This document shows, in pieces, positions 11,005 through 22,677 of a stretch of DNA of 64,000 nucleotides (positions are counted from its first letter, which is position 1; the number at the start of each line of letters is the position of its first letter). The DNA is taken from positions 62,864,419 to 62,928,418 of the forward strand of contig NC_134095.1 of assembly GCF_000715075.1 (NCBI RefSeq), given 5' to 3'. Made by a program: the position numbers and the translations under genes. The stretch comes from Nicotiana tabacum. Its lineage: Eukaryota; Streptophyta; Magnoliopsida; Solanales; Solanaceae. A model generated the notes under the pieces. That model was given only the letters and a program-made list of their open reading frames with translations. It was not told where the DNA came from and made no database searches.

Positions 11005-11940
11005 TTATTTCATTTCACGAAATTAAGCTATTCCACCATTTTTGACTTCGGCTTGAGAGATTTTGGACGATTTGGAAGAGGGATTTCAAGGGAACTTCGT
11101 TAAGGTAAGGATTTTGGACCTAAAACATATTCTATGGTAGTATTTCATGGATTACGGCTGTAATTAAAGGAATTAAAGGGCTAAAAATGGGGGATTAGGG
11201 CTTGAGCTTAAGAGGCCTTAAAATGAGGATTTGAGGGGTCATTTGAACTCCGATTATATTATTCTTGATATGCATAGACTCGTGGGGAAATGAGAAATCT
11301 ATTGATGTAAAAATTTCTAATTTGCGAGACATGGGCCCGAGGTTGGACCATTGTTATTTCGGGATTTGTGCCCTTTGTTGATTATTTTCGCTTGGGCTTT
11401 GTTCCCTTAGCATATCTTGACGTTCTCGTTCTGATTTTGGATATATTCGACGTGCGTGGAGGCCTATTCGAGAGGCAAAGGCGTCACGAGCTAGAGATTT
11501 AGCCGGTTCGAGGTGAGTAATGATTGTAAATGATGTCCTGAGGGTTTGAAATCCCGGATTGCACATCGTAGTGCTATATTGAGGTGAGACACGCACTTGA
11601 TGATGAGCGTGGAGTCGTTCACTATTGGGGATTGTGACTTGATCCGTCCCGATTGATGATTTACCGCGTATTTGATTGGAAACTATTTGCTATCATCCTT
11701 ACTTGGGCTGAATGCCATATTTGGGCCTAGTGCCAACTATTTGAACCCTTTGGGGATTTTTATCGCTATTTCCTCACTACTTTGACTTTATATTTGAACT
11801 CAGTCATGTGACTTTCTGCTATTTTCATATTCAGCCATGTTTACTCAGTTTTAAGATTTAAATTATATTTTAAATCATATTTGGGGATGAGCATCGTGTT
11901 TTACTATTGCCCGAGTGGCTTATGTGATTTGACTGAGTAA

Positions 11941-12260
11941 GACCGAGGGCCTGTTGTGAGGATACTTTTGGGTCGGGCTGCACACCGCAACGGTGATACA
12001 CTGATACTGATATGAGGCCGAGGGCCTGAGATATGTACGCCACGAGGTGGCTTAATTGATATGAGGTCGAAGGCCTAGATTTGATGCCACGAGATGGTTT
12101 GTTATTGCGCTTGCACCGTAAGGGGCCCCTCCAGGAGTCTGTACACCCCTAGTAAGTGAGAGTACCCACTGTGATGTGAGATTGAGCCCGAGTGGCTGTT
12201 ATTGTTCTAAGATGCTGCCCGAGGGGCGGATGTGGTGATACTGTGCCCGAGGGGCGAACT
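11941..12260 (+). repeat. Array of GAG-loop mini-hairpins in LTR D
   Basis: Contains AGGCC-GAG-GGCCT (12015-12027), GCCAC-GAG-GTGGC (12039-12051) and GCCC-GAG-GGGC (12217-12227 and 12245-12255), plus CACCG-CAA-CGGTG (11983-11995). Stems differ but stay complementary and the GAG loop is constant. It lies about 950-1260 bp downstream of the TATA-like box, so it would be transcribed. Function unknown. Confidence 0.75.
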
Positions 12261-12865
12261 TTTATTTGTTTACTTTACCTTAATTACCTGTCAATTACTT
12301 ATTTACTTGTTGAAAGAGGATTTTACTTGACTTTTCACTATTTTACTGCTTTTAAATGGTTTTACTACTTCATTATAGAATGCCTTGTGCCTTACATGTT
12401 TTCTTACTTTCAGTCATTATTTACATTTGTTACTCACTGAGTTGGAGTACTCACTTTACTCTCTGCACCCCTGTGTGAGCGTAGCTGGTTCCGTTCCCGA
12501 GTGCTGATTCCTCCAGCTTCATGCGGGCTTTCGGAGATTACGAGGTAGCTGTTGACGTCCGCAGCCCCGTGTCTCTACTCCTTTATCGCTTCTATTTCCC
12601 TTCAGACAGTTGTACTAGTTATGGATTTAGCAGAGTTGTATTATGACTTATAGATGCTCATGACTAGTGACACCCCAGTTAGGGCTGTGTATGAGTGTTC
12701 TTCCGCGTATTTATGTTATCATTGTTATTTCGGATTTATTTTATCATGACTAGATCGTTTCTTACATGATTAACTGTTAATAATTGGAAAAAATGGGAAG
12801 TGTCGGCTGGCCTTATCTTCACGAGAGGCGCCATCACGACCGAGTTCGGGTTTGGGGTCGTGACA

Positions 12866-13030
12866 GGTATCGGTATTTTATTTTAAACTACCAAATACCA
12901 TACCTAATACCAATATTTTTAAAAATATAAACCAAATACCATACCAAATACCAAAATACCAAATACCAAATACCAAAATTTTCAGTTTCGGTACGGTAAT
13001 TCGGTATTTACCAAATTATGCACAGTCCTA
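12866..13030. mobile_element. hAT-like terminal remnant
   Basis: Rich in GGTATCGGTATTT and repeated ACCAAATACC, ending ...TTTACCAAATTATGCACAGTCCTA. Read in reverse this begins TAGGACTGTGCATAATTTGG and continues GTAAATACCG, the style of many non-autonomous plant hAT ends. Only one end is present; the left part is cut off where LTR D ends. Classification rests on motif style only. Confidence 0.45.
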
Positions 13031-13429
13031 CACCCCGTAGGACAATCACACGAATCTAACACAAAGGTTCATACCTCAACATAATTTTGCTGCAATGCGT
13101 GCCCCATCCAAACACTAATCCATGGCATATATCTCAAGTCACCTTGCTCAAAATCAATAACCACGCGCAATTTGACATCAAGTACTCAAAGTTAATTATC
13201 ATAACCACGGAGAAGCTAACGACATAACGCCACACAAAACCTGAAAGAGCATAACTAATGCGCCATCCACCAAGCAATACCTAATACTCTTCTCACTCAA
13301 ATTCGGCTATAAGACCCCAATAGAACCGCACCATATGTGCATATAACCAACAAATCATAACCCCTCGTAACACAGAAGAGTAGCTCATAGATCATTCCAG
13401 AACACAAATAAGCTCAACAATAATTGAAT
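13031..13429 (-). mobile_element. Element B interior, segment 1 (non-coding)
   Basis: No ORF or recognised domain. It lies immediately left of Ogre-2's GGCAC duplication, and the DNA right of Ogre-2 (38718 on) should be its continuation. Assignment to old element B is inferred from the nesting. Confidence 0.4.
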
Positions 13430-13434
13430 GGCAC

Positions 13435-16400
13435 TGTCACACCTCCTTTTTCCTACACCCGAAAGGGTATAAGAAAGTATTTTTTAATTTAAGTGACAAT
13501 CGAAATAGGATTATTTATTTAAAATTCAGAGTCACCACTTGGGATAATTTATGATGTCCCAAGTCACCGGTTAAAATCCCGAATAGAGGAAGTTTGACTC
13601 TAATTATGGTCCGCGAAACATAGAAATTCGGGTAAAGAATTCTGTTAACCCGGGAGAAGGTGTTAGACATTCCCGGGTTTCGTAGTTCTAGCACGGTCGC
13701 TCAATTATTATTATTGGCCTAATTATCTGATTTTAAAACATTTTAAACCTATGTGCATATTTTAACTTTAAAAATCACTTTTATTTATTTAAGGAATTTC
13801 AAGGTTATTTAAAACACATCGTAAGCCACGCTAAATGAAATGTACCTGTGATTCGCGAAACACTTTATTTAATCTTGTTGGGAATTAGAACCGGGCCACA
13901 TGAAATGTACCCCCGGATTTTAATAACCGTGATAATTATTTAATTAACGCGCCTAAAGAAAACTACGAAGTTCATTTTTTTAATATCTAAATTAACATTT
14001 GCGAGGGACATAGATGATTTAATTTGCTTATGGCACGCCTCAAATCTATTTCCTCAAACGATGTCTTGATCTAGTTTTTGAGGGCCGTAAATTATAGGTC
14101 TTATTCGATATGACACACCTCAATCTAATTAACTACGCTCAATAAGAAGGTTGCAAGGTTCTTGATTAATCCAATTCAAAATTAATCTAACTTGGAATTT
14201 AGTCTAGGGCTTAATTACAACCATATGGCGAGGTACTTAAATAATTTTTGACTACTCAATATAAAATGAACCAGCTGCATACCAACTGAGATTCACGAAT
14301 CATGCCTTGGACTGGGCTCGAAGGTGAGCCCATCTCTCAGAATGAGAACCAATTACGCAGCAGTAGGATCAAATCAAATACAAGTCCAGTAGGAAGCTGG
14401 GCTTCAGTCACAAACCAGCCCATTAAACGCAAAAAGCAAGGAAAAGGCGAAGGGATAGGATAAATATTTTTGTGCCTGACATTGAGACCAACATGGCAAA
14501 ACAACATAGAAGCAAAATCTGGAAAGCCAACAATACGTAAATCATTGTACAACTCATTTGAGATCTTCAGCAGGTGTGAACATCAAATTGAAATTAACCG
14601 AGGCATTCACCTCTGACCCTCATGATTTCTCCATACACTACATCAACTTACATGTAAGTTCAATACTATTTAACCAAAACTTTGGGCCATTTGAAGATAA
14701 AATTAACTAGTAAATGGAAACTAACAAGCCTTGACCTATGAAATAACAAACAAAATTAATCTAAACTATTAGAATCAAATACATACTAGATTGTAACCCT
14801 TCATAAAACTGCCAGCTATTTTCCACATTTCCACATACAATTGAAGAAGAACCCAACAAACCATTTTCAAAAGAGTACTCAAGCATTGAACATAAGGTTA
14901 ACTAAACTCCAATTCAGCTAAAAAACACAGAGAAAATGAGCTAATTATACCATGGTTTTACTCTGAACCCACACAGATTTAACACCTAAAGCATGAACTA
15001 CTAGAGCATTTATTACTACAGATTTATTACATTTAAGAAAGAGATAGATGGAGAAATGGAAAAGAAGCTGAGTGGCTTAAGTAGAAATATGAAAATTAGA
15101 CTCCCAACAAAGCAATCTTTATTGATTTCAGCAGAAATAACATCTTCCACACGTTCAAGTACTATTTGTCAATTAAGATTCAAAAGAGTACCTGGAGATA
15201 AACCCAAAACAACCACAAACTTCAGCAATAAAATAGTAAGGTCAGTATAGCTTTAAAACATCAACAAACAACAAACATCAATCAGCTACAACCATGTTTT
15301 TGATCCCAGAAAGAAAACAACAATTCACTCAAGCTTTTAGAAACCTAAGAAATATGAAAACCCAGCTGCAATAGAACAGTGCTTGTGATTTTTTGTATTT
15401 TTCTTTCTAATTTTCAAACTCTAGTAGTATGTATATTCGTCAGCCGTTTGCTGAATTTTTAGTCTTGTAATCTCCCAAAAATGAATGAAACAGGCCTTAT
15501 ATAGAAAGACCTTAGGGCAGCAGAATTGATTTTTTAACTTTTCCATTTACCCCTTTCCCAATTTTTATCTTTTCATTTCAGACCATGCATTTTGAATCTG
15601 TTTGTTAAACCAGCCCGTTCCCCACTTTCCTGGAACCTTCCCCAAGCAGTTAGGAAAGATTCCCCCCATCTAATTCCTTAAAATACCCCTTAAAGGTTTG
15701 GTAATTACTTTAAACAAACCACATGTTTGAAACAGATTGCCCCAAATGCCCTTGGGCTTTTGCATTAGCGAACTGTAACAAGCTCTTTGGGCTTCTTGCA
15801 CTAGCAAACCCAAATCCAAGTTTAAGCAAATGAATTCACAAGAAAGTCCAAATTAAACCAATTCTGAATCCTACTGATATGAGATCTTCTAACGAAACAG
15901 AACAGAAGAGAAGAAATAAAAGGAAAAGGGAAAATTAACAAGTGCTAACAAAGAGTTCAATTGCTTCTTAACCTATTATTATTACCGAATTAAATGAATG
16001 AAAAAAAGCTATGATTTCCAAACCCAACCGAGATGAAGAGGAATAGAAGGATACCAATTAAAGAACGGGTGGAAGAAAAGGAAGGGACATAGAAGAAAAA
16101 AAAAATCATAGAAATAAATAGAGGGAAAAATAAACGAAAATACCTAGTAATTGACTTAAAGAAACTCCGGTTGCTCCGATTTACCCAAAACTAGTGTTTG
16201 TCGCATGTTCTTTGTCAAGAACAAACGAGCAACATCGACTTCACGTTAAATCAGCCCGGGAACTTGAAGGCTTGAACCCTAACTTTGCATGCCATAGATC
16301 CGAGGTCAGGGTAAATTTGGGGCTTTAGGGTTGCGGGGTGTTGATTTTAGATCCAAAATTGGAGAGGATTGAGAGGGATTCCAGGGAAATCATTTTGGGG

Positions 16401-16964
16401 TTTAGGAAGAGGAGAGGGCGGGGATTATGGGGTGTAATTTTGGAGGCGGTTTGGGGTTGCCCCGCCGGCAGAGGGTTGCAGGAATTTGGGGCGGTGGATT
16501 TGATTAGGGTTTGGGTAGGTTAGGGAATGGGAGATGAAACTGGGGGGGAGGGGAGATGGACCGGTTCTGACACATTTATACATGGGGGGGGGGGGGCTTT
16601 AATTCTGGTCCGTTGGATCACATTGATCCAATGGTTGAGATGGGAGGGGACCAAAACGGGGTCGTTTGGTGAGGACTGGGGACTGGACCAGGTATTTTGT
16701 ATGGGTTGGGGCGAGGTAGTGAGAAAAAAAATAACTTGGGCCTTAATGAATTGGCCCTAACACAACAACCTTTTTGAGTCCAATTCCTTTTTCCTTTTTT
16801 TTTTTCAATTTGTTTTCCTTTTCTTCTTTTCTTTTTATTTTTCCCTAAATTAATAAAAATCCCTTCTTTTCTTTTTCTTTTTTCCCTAAATTAATAAAAA
16901 TTCCAAATTAAATCCTAAATTAATCTACGTTGTAAAATTACACTAATTATCAAATTACAAAATT
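13435..16964 (-). repeat. 3' LTR of Ogre-2, truncated
   Basis: Aligns with the 5' LTR (34920-38379) over 3.5 kb with high identity by eye, including the TATA box (15495-15504) and most of the palindrome at 16610-16634 (one base changed). Homology stops at 16964; the remaining ~333 bp of the LTR, and the polypurine tract that should adjoin it, are missing. A 13-base G run is at 16584-16596. It ends at 13435 with the same TGTCACACCTCC terminus. Confidence 0.92.
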
Positions 16965-18430
16965 CGAACCACCTAAATCTCTAGCTCGCGATGCCTTTGC
17001 CCTTCGAATCAGCCTCCACGCGCATCGAATCTATTCAAAATCAAAACGAGGACGTCAAAATATGCTAAGGGAACGAAGCCCACGCAAAAACAATCAATAA
17101 AGGGCACAAATCCCGAAATTACCAAAACCCGACCCCCGGGCCCACGCCTCGAAATTTAATAATTTTTACATCAATAGGTTCGTTACCTCCCTACAAGTTC
17201 ATACATATCAAAAGTTCTGAAATCCGATCTCAAATGGTCCTTCAAATCCTCAATTAAAAGCCTAAATTCCCAAGCCCTAGTTTTCCTAATTTTAACCTTT
17301 GATTTCCATAATTTCTAGCTCTAATCCATGAAATAATAGCATAGGAACAAGTTTTAGGTCCAAATTCCTTACCTCAATGAAGTTCTCTTGAAATCCCTCT
17401 CTCAAATCGCCCAAAAAGCTCCCAAGCCGAAGTAAAAAATGGTGAAATAACTCAAATTTGCGAAATGAAATAACTTATATGTTCTGCCTAGTTGTTCCGC
17501 ATCTGCGGCACAATAGCCGCTTTTGCAGTACTGCATATGCGGGTTTTCCTCCGCTCTGGGGAAATCACTTAATGGGCCAAATCCGCATCTGCGGTCAACT
17601 CTCCGCACATGCGACCCCGCATGTGCGGTCAAACTACCGCATCTGCGGTTCCTGACACGTCCTCCCAAATTCGCTTCTGCGGCTCCACTTCCACACTTGC
17701 GGCGCCGCACTTGCGGTCGCCAAACCGCAGGTACAAAAACACTAGAAGCAGCATTTTCAGCAGCTACAATAACATCTTAACTTCTCCGTTAACCACCCGA
17801 AATCACCCCGAGGCCCCCGGGACCTCAACCAAAAGCACAAACATATCCTTATACCTTATTCAAACTTGTTCCAATCATTAAAACACCTCAAACAACATCA
17901 AATCACCCAAAACACATCGAATTCAAGCCAAACCTTCTAAAATCTTCCAAATTACGCTTTCGATCAAAATCCCAACCAAACCATGTCCGAATAAACTGAA
18001 ATTTTGCACACGCATCCCAAATGACACCACGGAACTAATGCAACTCTCGGAATTCTATTCTGACCCCTATATCAAAATCTCGCCTACCAACCGAAAATCG
18101 CCAAAATACCAACTTCGCCAATTCAAGTCTAAATCTACTACGGACCTCCAAAATTCATTCCGATCGCGCTCGTAAGCCACAAATTACCTCTCGAAGCTAA
18201 CCGAACCATCAGAACTCACATCTGAGCCCTCTAACACATAAGTCAACATCCGGTTAACTTTTCCAACTTAAACTTCCTTAAAAGAGACTAAGTGTCTCAA
18301 ACCTTATCAAAATCATTCCGGATTCGATCCGACCAACCCGATACCACAAAATACGGATAATAAGGCATAAAGAAGCAGAAATGGAAAAAACAGAGCGGTA
18401 ACTCATGAGATGACTAGCCGGGTCGTCACA
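16965..18430 (-). mobile_element. Truncated Tekay-type LTR (E)
   Basis: Aligns with the right-hand half of LTR C (about 59545-61033): CTAAATCTCTAGCTCGC near its left edge and GGGTCGTCACA at 18430. It includes the CCGCA/TGCGG array at about 17495-17735 and the TATA-like box at 17474-17481. The left half of a full LTR is absent where it joins the broken Ogre-2 LTR. A Tekay-type insertion into Ogre-2's 3' region followed by a deletion across the junction explains this. Confidence 0.85.
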
Positions 18431-19739
18431 ATATTTATATCTATCTATATATTATTAAAAGAAAGTAATAACCAAGAAATAATATAGAACTTCAAACAAA
18501 AGAAACAAATGTACAGATTTTAACTGATTCATCTTTCATTGAGTTACACAAGCTAAATTTTAAAAAGATTGTATCATTGAAATCTGTGTAGATAAAGCCA
18601 AAATAAAGGAACAAAAGGATAAAATAATACTTAAATATAGTATTTGTTAACATTAATGATAAAAGAAGCTTGAGCAACAACATAAAAGTTTAAATATGAA
18701 CTTAACTAATTAATATTTATTTTTAGAGTAATAAAAATAAATAAATAATAATCAAATATATTATTTAATAACTTTAAATAATGAAAAAAATTCAAAAATA
18801 AATTAAAACCTATATATGTATATTTATATCTATTAGTATATTATTAAAAAAAAAAAATACTGAATGTAAACTGTTAAACTTCAAGTATCAGAAACAAATA
18901 TACAAATTAATTCATTCCATCTTCTAATGGTTGATTCACTGCATGATAAAGCAATAATCTTCCTACAATTAATTTAATCTAATTTATATTATTTAGAATT
19001 TAATTTATTCATATAAATAATAAAAAAATGCTACCAACAGTAAGCAAATCATATAAAGATTTACAGAAAATGAAACTCAAATTGGAGAAAAATGCCCATA
19101 TAGGTAGTTTTCTTAATACTAAATGACACTGAAAACCTGTCGAAATAAGTTGGAAATATAGGAGATAAAAATTTTACAAGTTTAATATAAAAATTATAAG
19201 TACTTAAAATAGAGAGATATTACACAAAAAAGTTCAAAAACAAATTTCTATTTATAATTAGTTTAAAGAGTACAACAAATTAAGTGAATTTTAAAATATT
19301 ATGATAATGTTGAGCAATGAAAGAGTTTGACAAATAAAGTAAAAGCAAAAATTTATTTACAATGACTGAGAAAAATAAATAAATTATAATCAACTATGAT
19401 ATTCAAAATGTTGAATAATCGAAAATTCCATGCAACAAATTGAGAGTTAAGAAATAAATAAGTTACGCATATAGGTAATTTCAACAATGAATATTAACTC
19501 TCATAGTTTTATGATGAAATAAAAGAGAAAAAATATAATTACTTATATTCTTCATATTGTTAGAATAAAAATATCGATTTTATGATAAACTTATAAAATA
19601 ATTTTTCATTAATATTTTAAACAAATTCAATACTATGATTTAGACCAAAATATGATACCGTTTGGATTAAAGGTAAAATATTAACAGTAAAAAATTAATT
19701 AAAATTTCATATTAAAATAAGATGTAAAAAGGGGATAGG
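18431..19739. other. AT-rich unassigned segment with an internal duplication
   Basis: No coding sequence recognised. Two related stretches start near 18435 (TATTTATATCTATCTATATA then TTATTAAAA) and near 18829 (TATTTATATCTATTAGTATA then TTATTAAAA), both continuing with AACTTCAA...AGAAACAAATRTACA. This suggests a ~395-bp degenerate duplication. It could be Ogre-2 3' UTR or a further insertion; the TC...ATTATTAAAA starts recall Helitron ends but I see no convincing CTRRT hairpin terminus. Confidence 0.4.
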
Positions 19740-20670
19740 ATATTGCTGCTTTCTTTGAACTTGAACCGTCTTTCTTTAAATATTGCTGGTTTCCCTTTGT
19801 TCTGCAGGTGCACGCCTGATTACCGACATTTGAATTATCTTCCTTTCCTCCGAAACTTGATTTGTTTTCCCTTTGTTTTCCAAGTGGGCGCATGATTGCT
19901 GAATTTGAACCGTCTTCCTTTGAACATTGCTTTTTTCCCTTTGTTCTCCAGGTGGACGCCTGATTAGCAACATTTGAATTGTATTCCTCGAAACTTGACT
20001 TGTTTTCCCTTTGTTTTCCAGGTGGGCTCCTGATTGCTGTCTTCCTTTGAACATTGCTTCTTTCCCTTTGTTCTCCAGGTGGGTGCCTGATTTCCAACAC
20101 TTGAATTGTATTCCTCGAAACTTGACTTGTTTTCCCTTTGTTTTCCAGGCGGGCTCCTAATTTCTGTCTTCCTTTGAACATTGATGCTTTCCCTTTGTTC
20201 TCCAGGTGGGTGCCTGATTTCCAACACTTGTACTGTTTTCCTTGAAACTTGAACTGTTTCCTTTTGTTCTCCAGGTGGGCTCCTAATTGCCAACACTTGA
20301 ACTGCTTTCCCTTTGTTCTCCAGGTGGGCGCCTGATTACCACAACTTCGACTGTATTCCCTTGCTCTCTAGGTGGGCGCCTGATTGCCACAACTTCGACT
20401 GTATTCCCTTGCTCTCTAGGTGGGCGCCTGATTACCAACACTTTGACTTCTATTCCTTTCCTCTGAATCTTGGATTGTTTTTCCTTGTTTGCCAGGTGGG
20501 CGCCTAATTGCAGAACCTCGAATCTACTTCCTCTTGTGACTGCTTTTCCTGTGAACTGTCTTCCCTTGTTTCTCCAGGTAGGTGCCTGATTGCTTGAACC
20601 TGAACTGCTTTCTATTCTTGAAACTCGTATTGTTTTCCCTTGCTCTCTAGGTGGGCACTTGATTACAACA
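19740..20670 (-). repeat. Ogre-2 minisatellite, 14 copies of the shared Ogre core
   Basis: I count 14 copies of CCAGGTGGGCGCCTGATT-like sequence (reverse: AATCAGGCGCCCACCTGG) at 46-83 bp spacing, separated by TTCCCTTTGTTCTC-type linkers. The core matches the Ogre-1 repeat (TCAGGCGTCCACCTGGAGAA) but the period is longer. Overlapping open frames of up to 160 codons here arise from the repeat. Confidence 0.92.
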
Positions 20671-20769
20671 GAACAGACAAAACCAAAAATTTCGACCCCA
20701 GTTTAGTAGCTGGGCACATCTATGAGTGTTAATTGAATCACGTTACCCAATATCTCTAAGAATTTAAAA
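20671..20769 (-). other. Spacer with hairpin and GGGGTCG motif
   Basis: On the minus strand, CCCAG-CTACTAAA-CTGGG is an inverted repeat followed by GTCGAAAT, near 20693-20715. It resembles the GGGGCAG motifs elsewhere in the Ogres. Nothing else seen. Confidence 0.4.
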
Positions 20770-21085
20770 GCTAGATCCCATTATCCAGAAGGGTCCTGAA
20801 AATTAAAATCAAATATCATCTTAAGAATGACAACTTTAAATATAAATTATGCTTCCTAAAGGTAGGACTTATGCTAAGTCTCATCATCTAATGAAGGTTT
20901 TAAAACTGAGTCCCATTATTCAGGAGGGTCCTGAAAATTTCAAATTGAATCCCATCCTAAAAATGAAAACTTCAAAGCCAGCTTATATTTCCTCAAGGTA
21001 GAGCTTATGCTAGATCTTGTTACTCATGAATGTTTGAATTTTAACTAGGTCCCATTGTCCAGGAGGGTCCTGAGAATTTATGGTC
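20770..21085 (-). repeat. About 138-bp tandem repeat, 3 copies
   Basis: On the plus strand, TCCCATTATCCAGAAGGGTC, TCCCATTATTCAGGAGGGTC and TCCCATTGTCCAGGAGGGTC, each followed by CTGARAAT, start at about 20775, 20912 and 21049. AGGTAG...CTTATGCTA recurs between them. The copies are diverged. The array lies in Ogre-2's post-pol region. Confidence 0.75.
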
Positions 21086-21811
21086 GAACCTGTCTGGTAC
21101 TTGCTTTCCTTACGGAGGATTCCTCCGAAACAACGAAATTTTCTGCCCCTGTTTCAATCAAAGAAAAATCTTGTCAGTTTAAAAATGTGGTGGTTAGTTT
21201 GCAGCATTCTTGCTGAGGGTGGACCTTTCGCTGTCGTGCTTTGCTTTGACTGTCCGCCTTAAACTGGCCAAAAATTGTTTGCCTTTCTGACCGAATTTCA
21301 ACCACAGGACCCTGAATGACCCGAATGATATACATTCAACCCGTCGTTTTACATTCCTGTCCTTCCCATTTGAACCTCTGTATCTTCTACAAAATTCACA
21401 AACCATTCGTCTGTTTGAACTTCCATTAACACCTTATCCTTTCAACTTTTGCATCATGCTATTTCTGGTATGCTTTGGCCGCACTTTGCTTTGTGCAATT
21501 TGGAAGTTGGTAGTAAGCTTTGAAATCCTTTCTTACTTGCTTAAACAAGGCTGACATTGAAAATACCTTAGAGAAATAAACCCAAAAGAAATGAAATGCA
21601 ATGACTTCGAGAGTTAGGAATAAAGAAGAAAGTCCAAAACTGGATGACTGTCTGAGGGAGGAAAGGGAAAGAGACTTATCTGAATGGAGCAGCTGGTACC
21701 AATGATCATGACGTACATTTTGGATTAATCAGCCCGGCCCGTTCAACCAATCACCTTTCAGTTGTCATACTTTGTGCCCCAAGATCTCCATAACCCAATT
21801 TCTTCACCAAA
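21086..21811 (-). other. Ogre-2 post-pol non-coding stretch
   Basis: No supported gene. On the minus strand it contains TTTGATTGAAACAGGGGCAG (near 21146-21165), the counterpart of the hairpin right arm and GGGGC of Ogre-1 at 3621-3640. Short ORFs show no recognisable domain. Confidence 0.5.
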
Positions 21812-22005
21812 TCCTGCGGTGCCCTGAAGGGTTTTCACCAACAAACCTCTCTCATTTGTTCCTCTCTTAACTCAATGTCGTCTTACGATGCCCTGAGGAT
21901 TTTCACCAATAAGACTCTCTCATTTAATTTCTTTCATCTTTCCATCTCCTTACGGTGCCCGTGAGGGTTTTCACCAATAAGATTCTCTCATTTTTCATTT
22001 TTCCT
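21812..22005 (-). repeat. About 70-bp tandem repeat, 3 copies
   Basis: On the plus strand, GGTGCCCTGAAGGGTTTTCA, GATGCCCTGAGGATTTTCAC and GGTGCCCGTGAGGGTTTTCA, each continuing with CCAA(C/T)AA...CTCTCTCATTT, form three degenerate units. This is the third independent tandem array in Ogre-2's 3' region. Confidence 0.75.
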
Positions 22006-22677
22006 GCTTAGACCGGAGTGTTTCCCCTGACATGAATCATACCTCTACTTGCTCGACTTGGCATCTCTTGAAGACTGATCGGAAGGTCTTTCTTTGGACC
22101 GTAATGTGGGCTTTTGAATAGGGTTGGAAAGACAGAATATCACAAAGGCTCAAAACAACTTGAATGAGTTTAAAATTACAACTTTTGGAATCAGATTTCT
22201 TACAACAACCACAACTTTCTGCCCCAGTTTCTTTGCTTGGGGACTTATGGATTTTTACTTTGGTGGGACCGAATCGTGAGGCTGCCTACGTATCCTTAAA
22301 AGGAATCAAGTCGAATGTAGTTCATGTCATAGGAGTTACTTTGTTGCTGTGATTTTTCTCTTTTCTTTTTCTTTCTCTTTTTTTTTTCTTTCTTCTTTTT
22401 CCTTTCTTTTCTTCTCTCTTTTTCTTTTTTTTCTCACTCTTTTCCATTATTTTCTTTCTCTTTTCTCTTTTCTTTTTCCCTTTTCTTCTTTACTTACTTT
22501 TTGCATTTGTGTTCCTGAGTTTTGTTACTGATTCCAAAAGAGGGGTATAAAAGAAAATAAATAAGGCTCAAAGGGGTAACAAATGATAAAGTGTTTAGAT
22601 AGCAGAATAAAATGTCTTCGTCATTCCAATCTTCAAAATATGCTAAGTACAAACAACAATTAGCAAAACCAAAGAAA
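22006..22677 (-). other. Ogre-2 region just after pol, with conserved block and pyrimidine tract
   Basis: On the minus strand the order after pol is: AG-rich tract (plus-strand CT-rich, 22345-22500), then a GAACTACATTCGACTTGATT block leading to AAGGATACGTAGGCAGCC (about 22270-22330), then CCCCAAGCAAAGAAACTGGG(GCAG) near 22215-22240. Ogre-1 has the corresponding pieces. Non-coding. Confidence 0.6.

Larger units (their letters stand above)
10317..12865 (+). mobile_element. Truncated Tekay-type LTR (D), plus orientation
   Basis: Aligns in reverse orientation with the LTR of element C (58177-61033): GAGGTTCGGAGTAGAATTAG and TGATATAGGGGTCGGAATAG match near its start, and the end is GGGGTCGTGACA at 12865. 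Roughly the first 275 bp are missing because Ogre-1 ends at 10316. No internal domains follow on the right, so it may be a solo LTR. The missing piece should lie beyond the 5' LTR of Ogre-1, outside the window. Confidence 0.85.

Noticed and set aside
15056..15250. 64-codon ORF duplicated at 36539-36733
   Set aside because: Antisense to the element and present twice only because it lies in both LTRs.
19699..20296. Overlapping minus-strand open frames of 92-160 codons
   Set aside because: Several frames are open at once across the Ogre-2 minisatellite, as expected for tandem repeats without stops; not evidence of a gene.
22349..22531. Phe/Leu/Ser-rich ORF (also 31311-31562)
   Set aside because: Encoded by a T/C-rich simple tract; composition artefact resembling a membrane protein.
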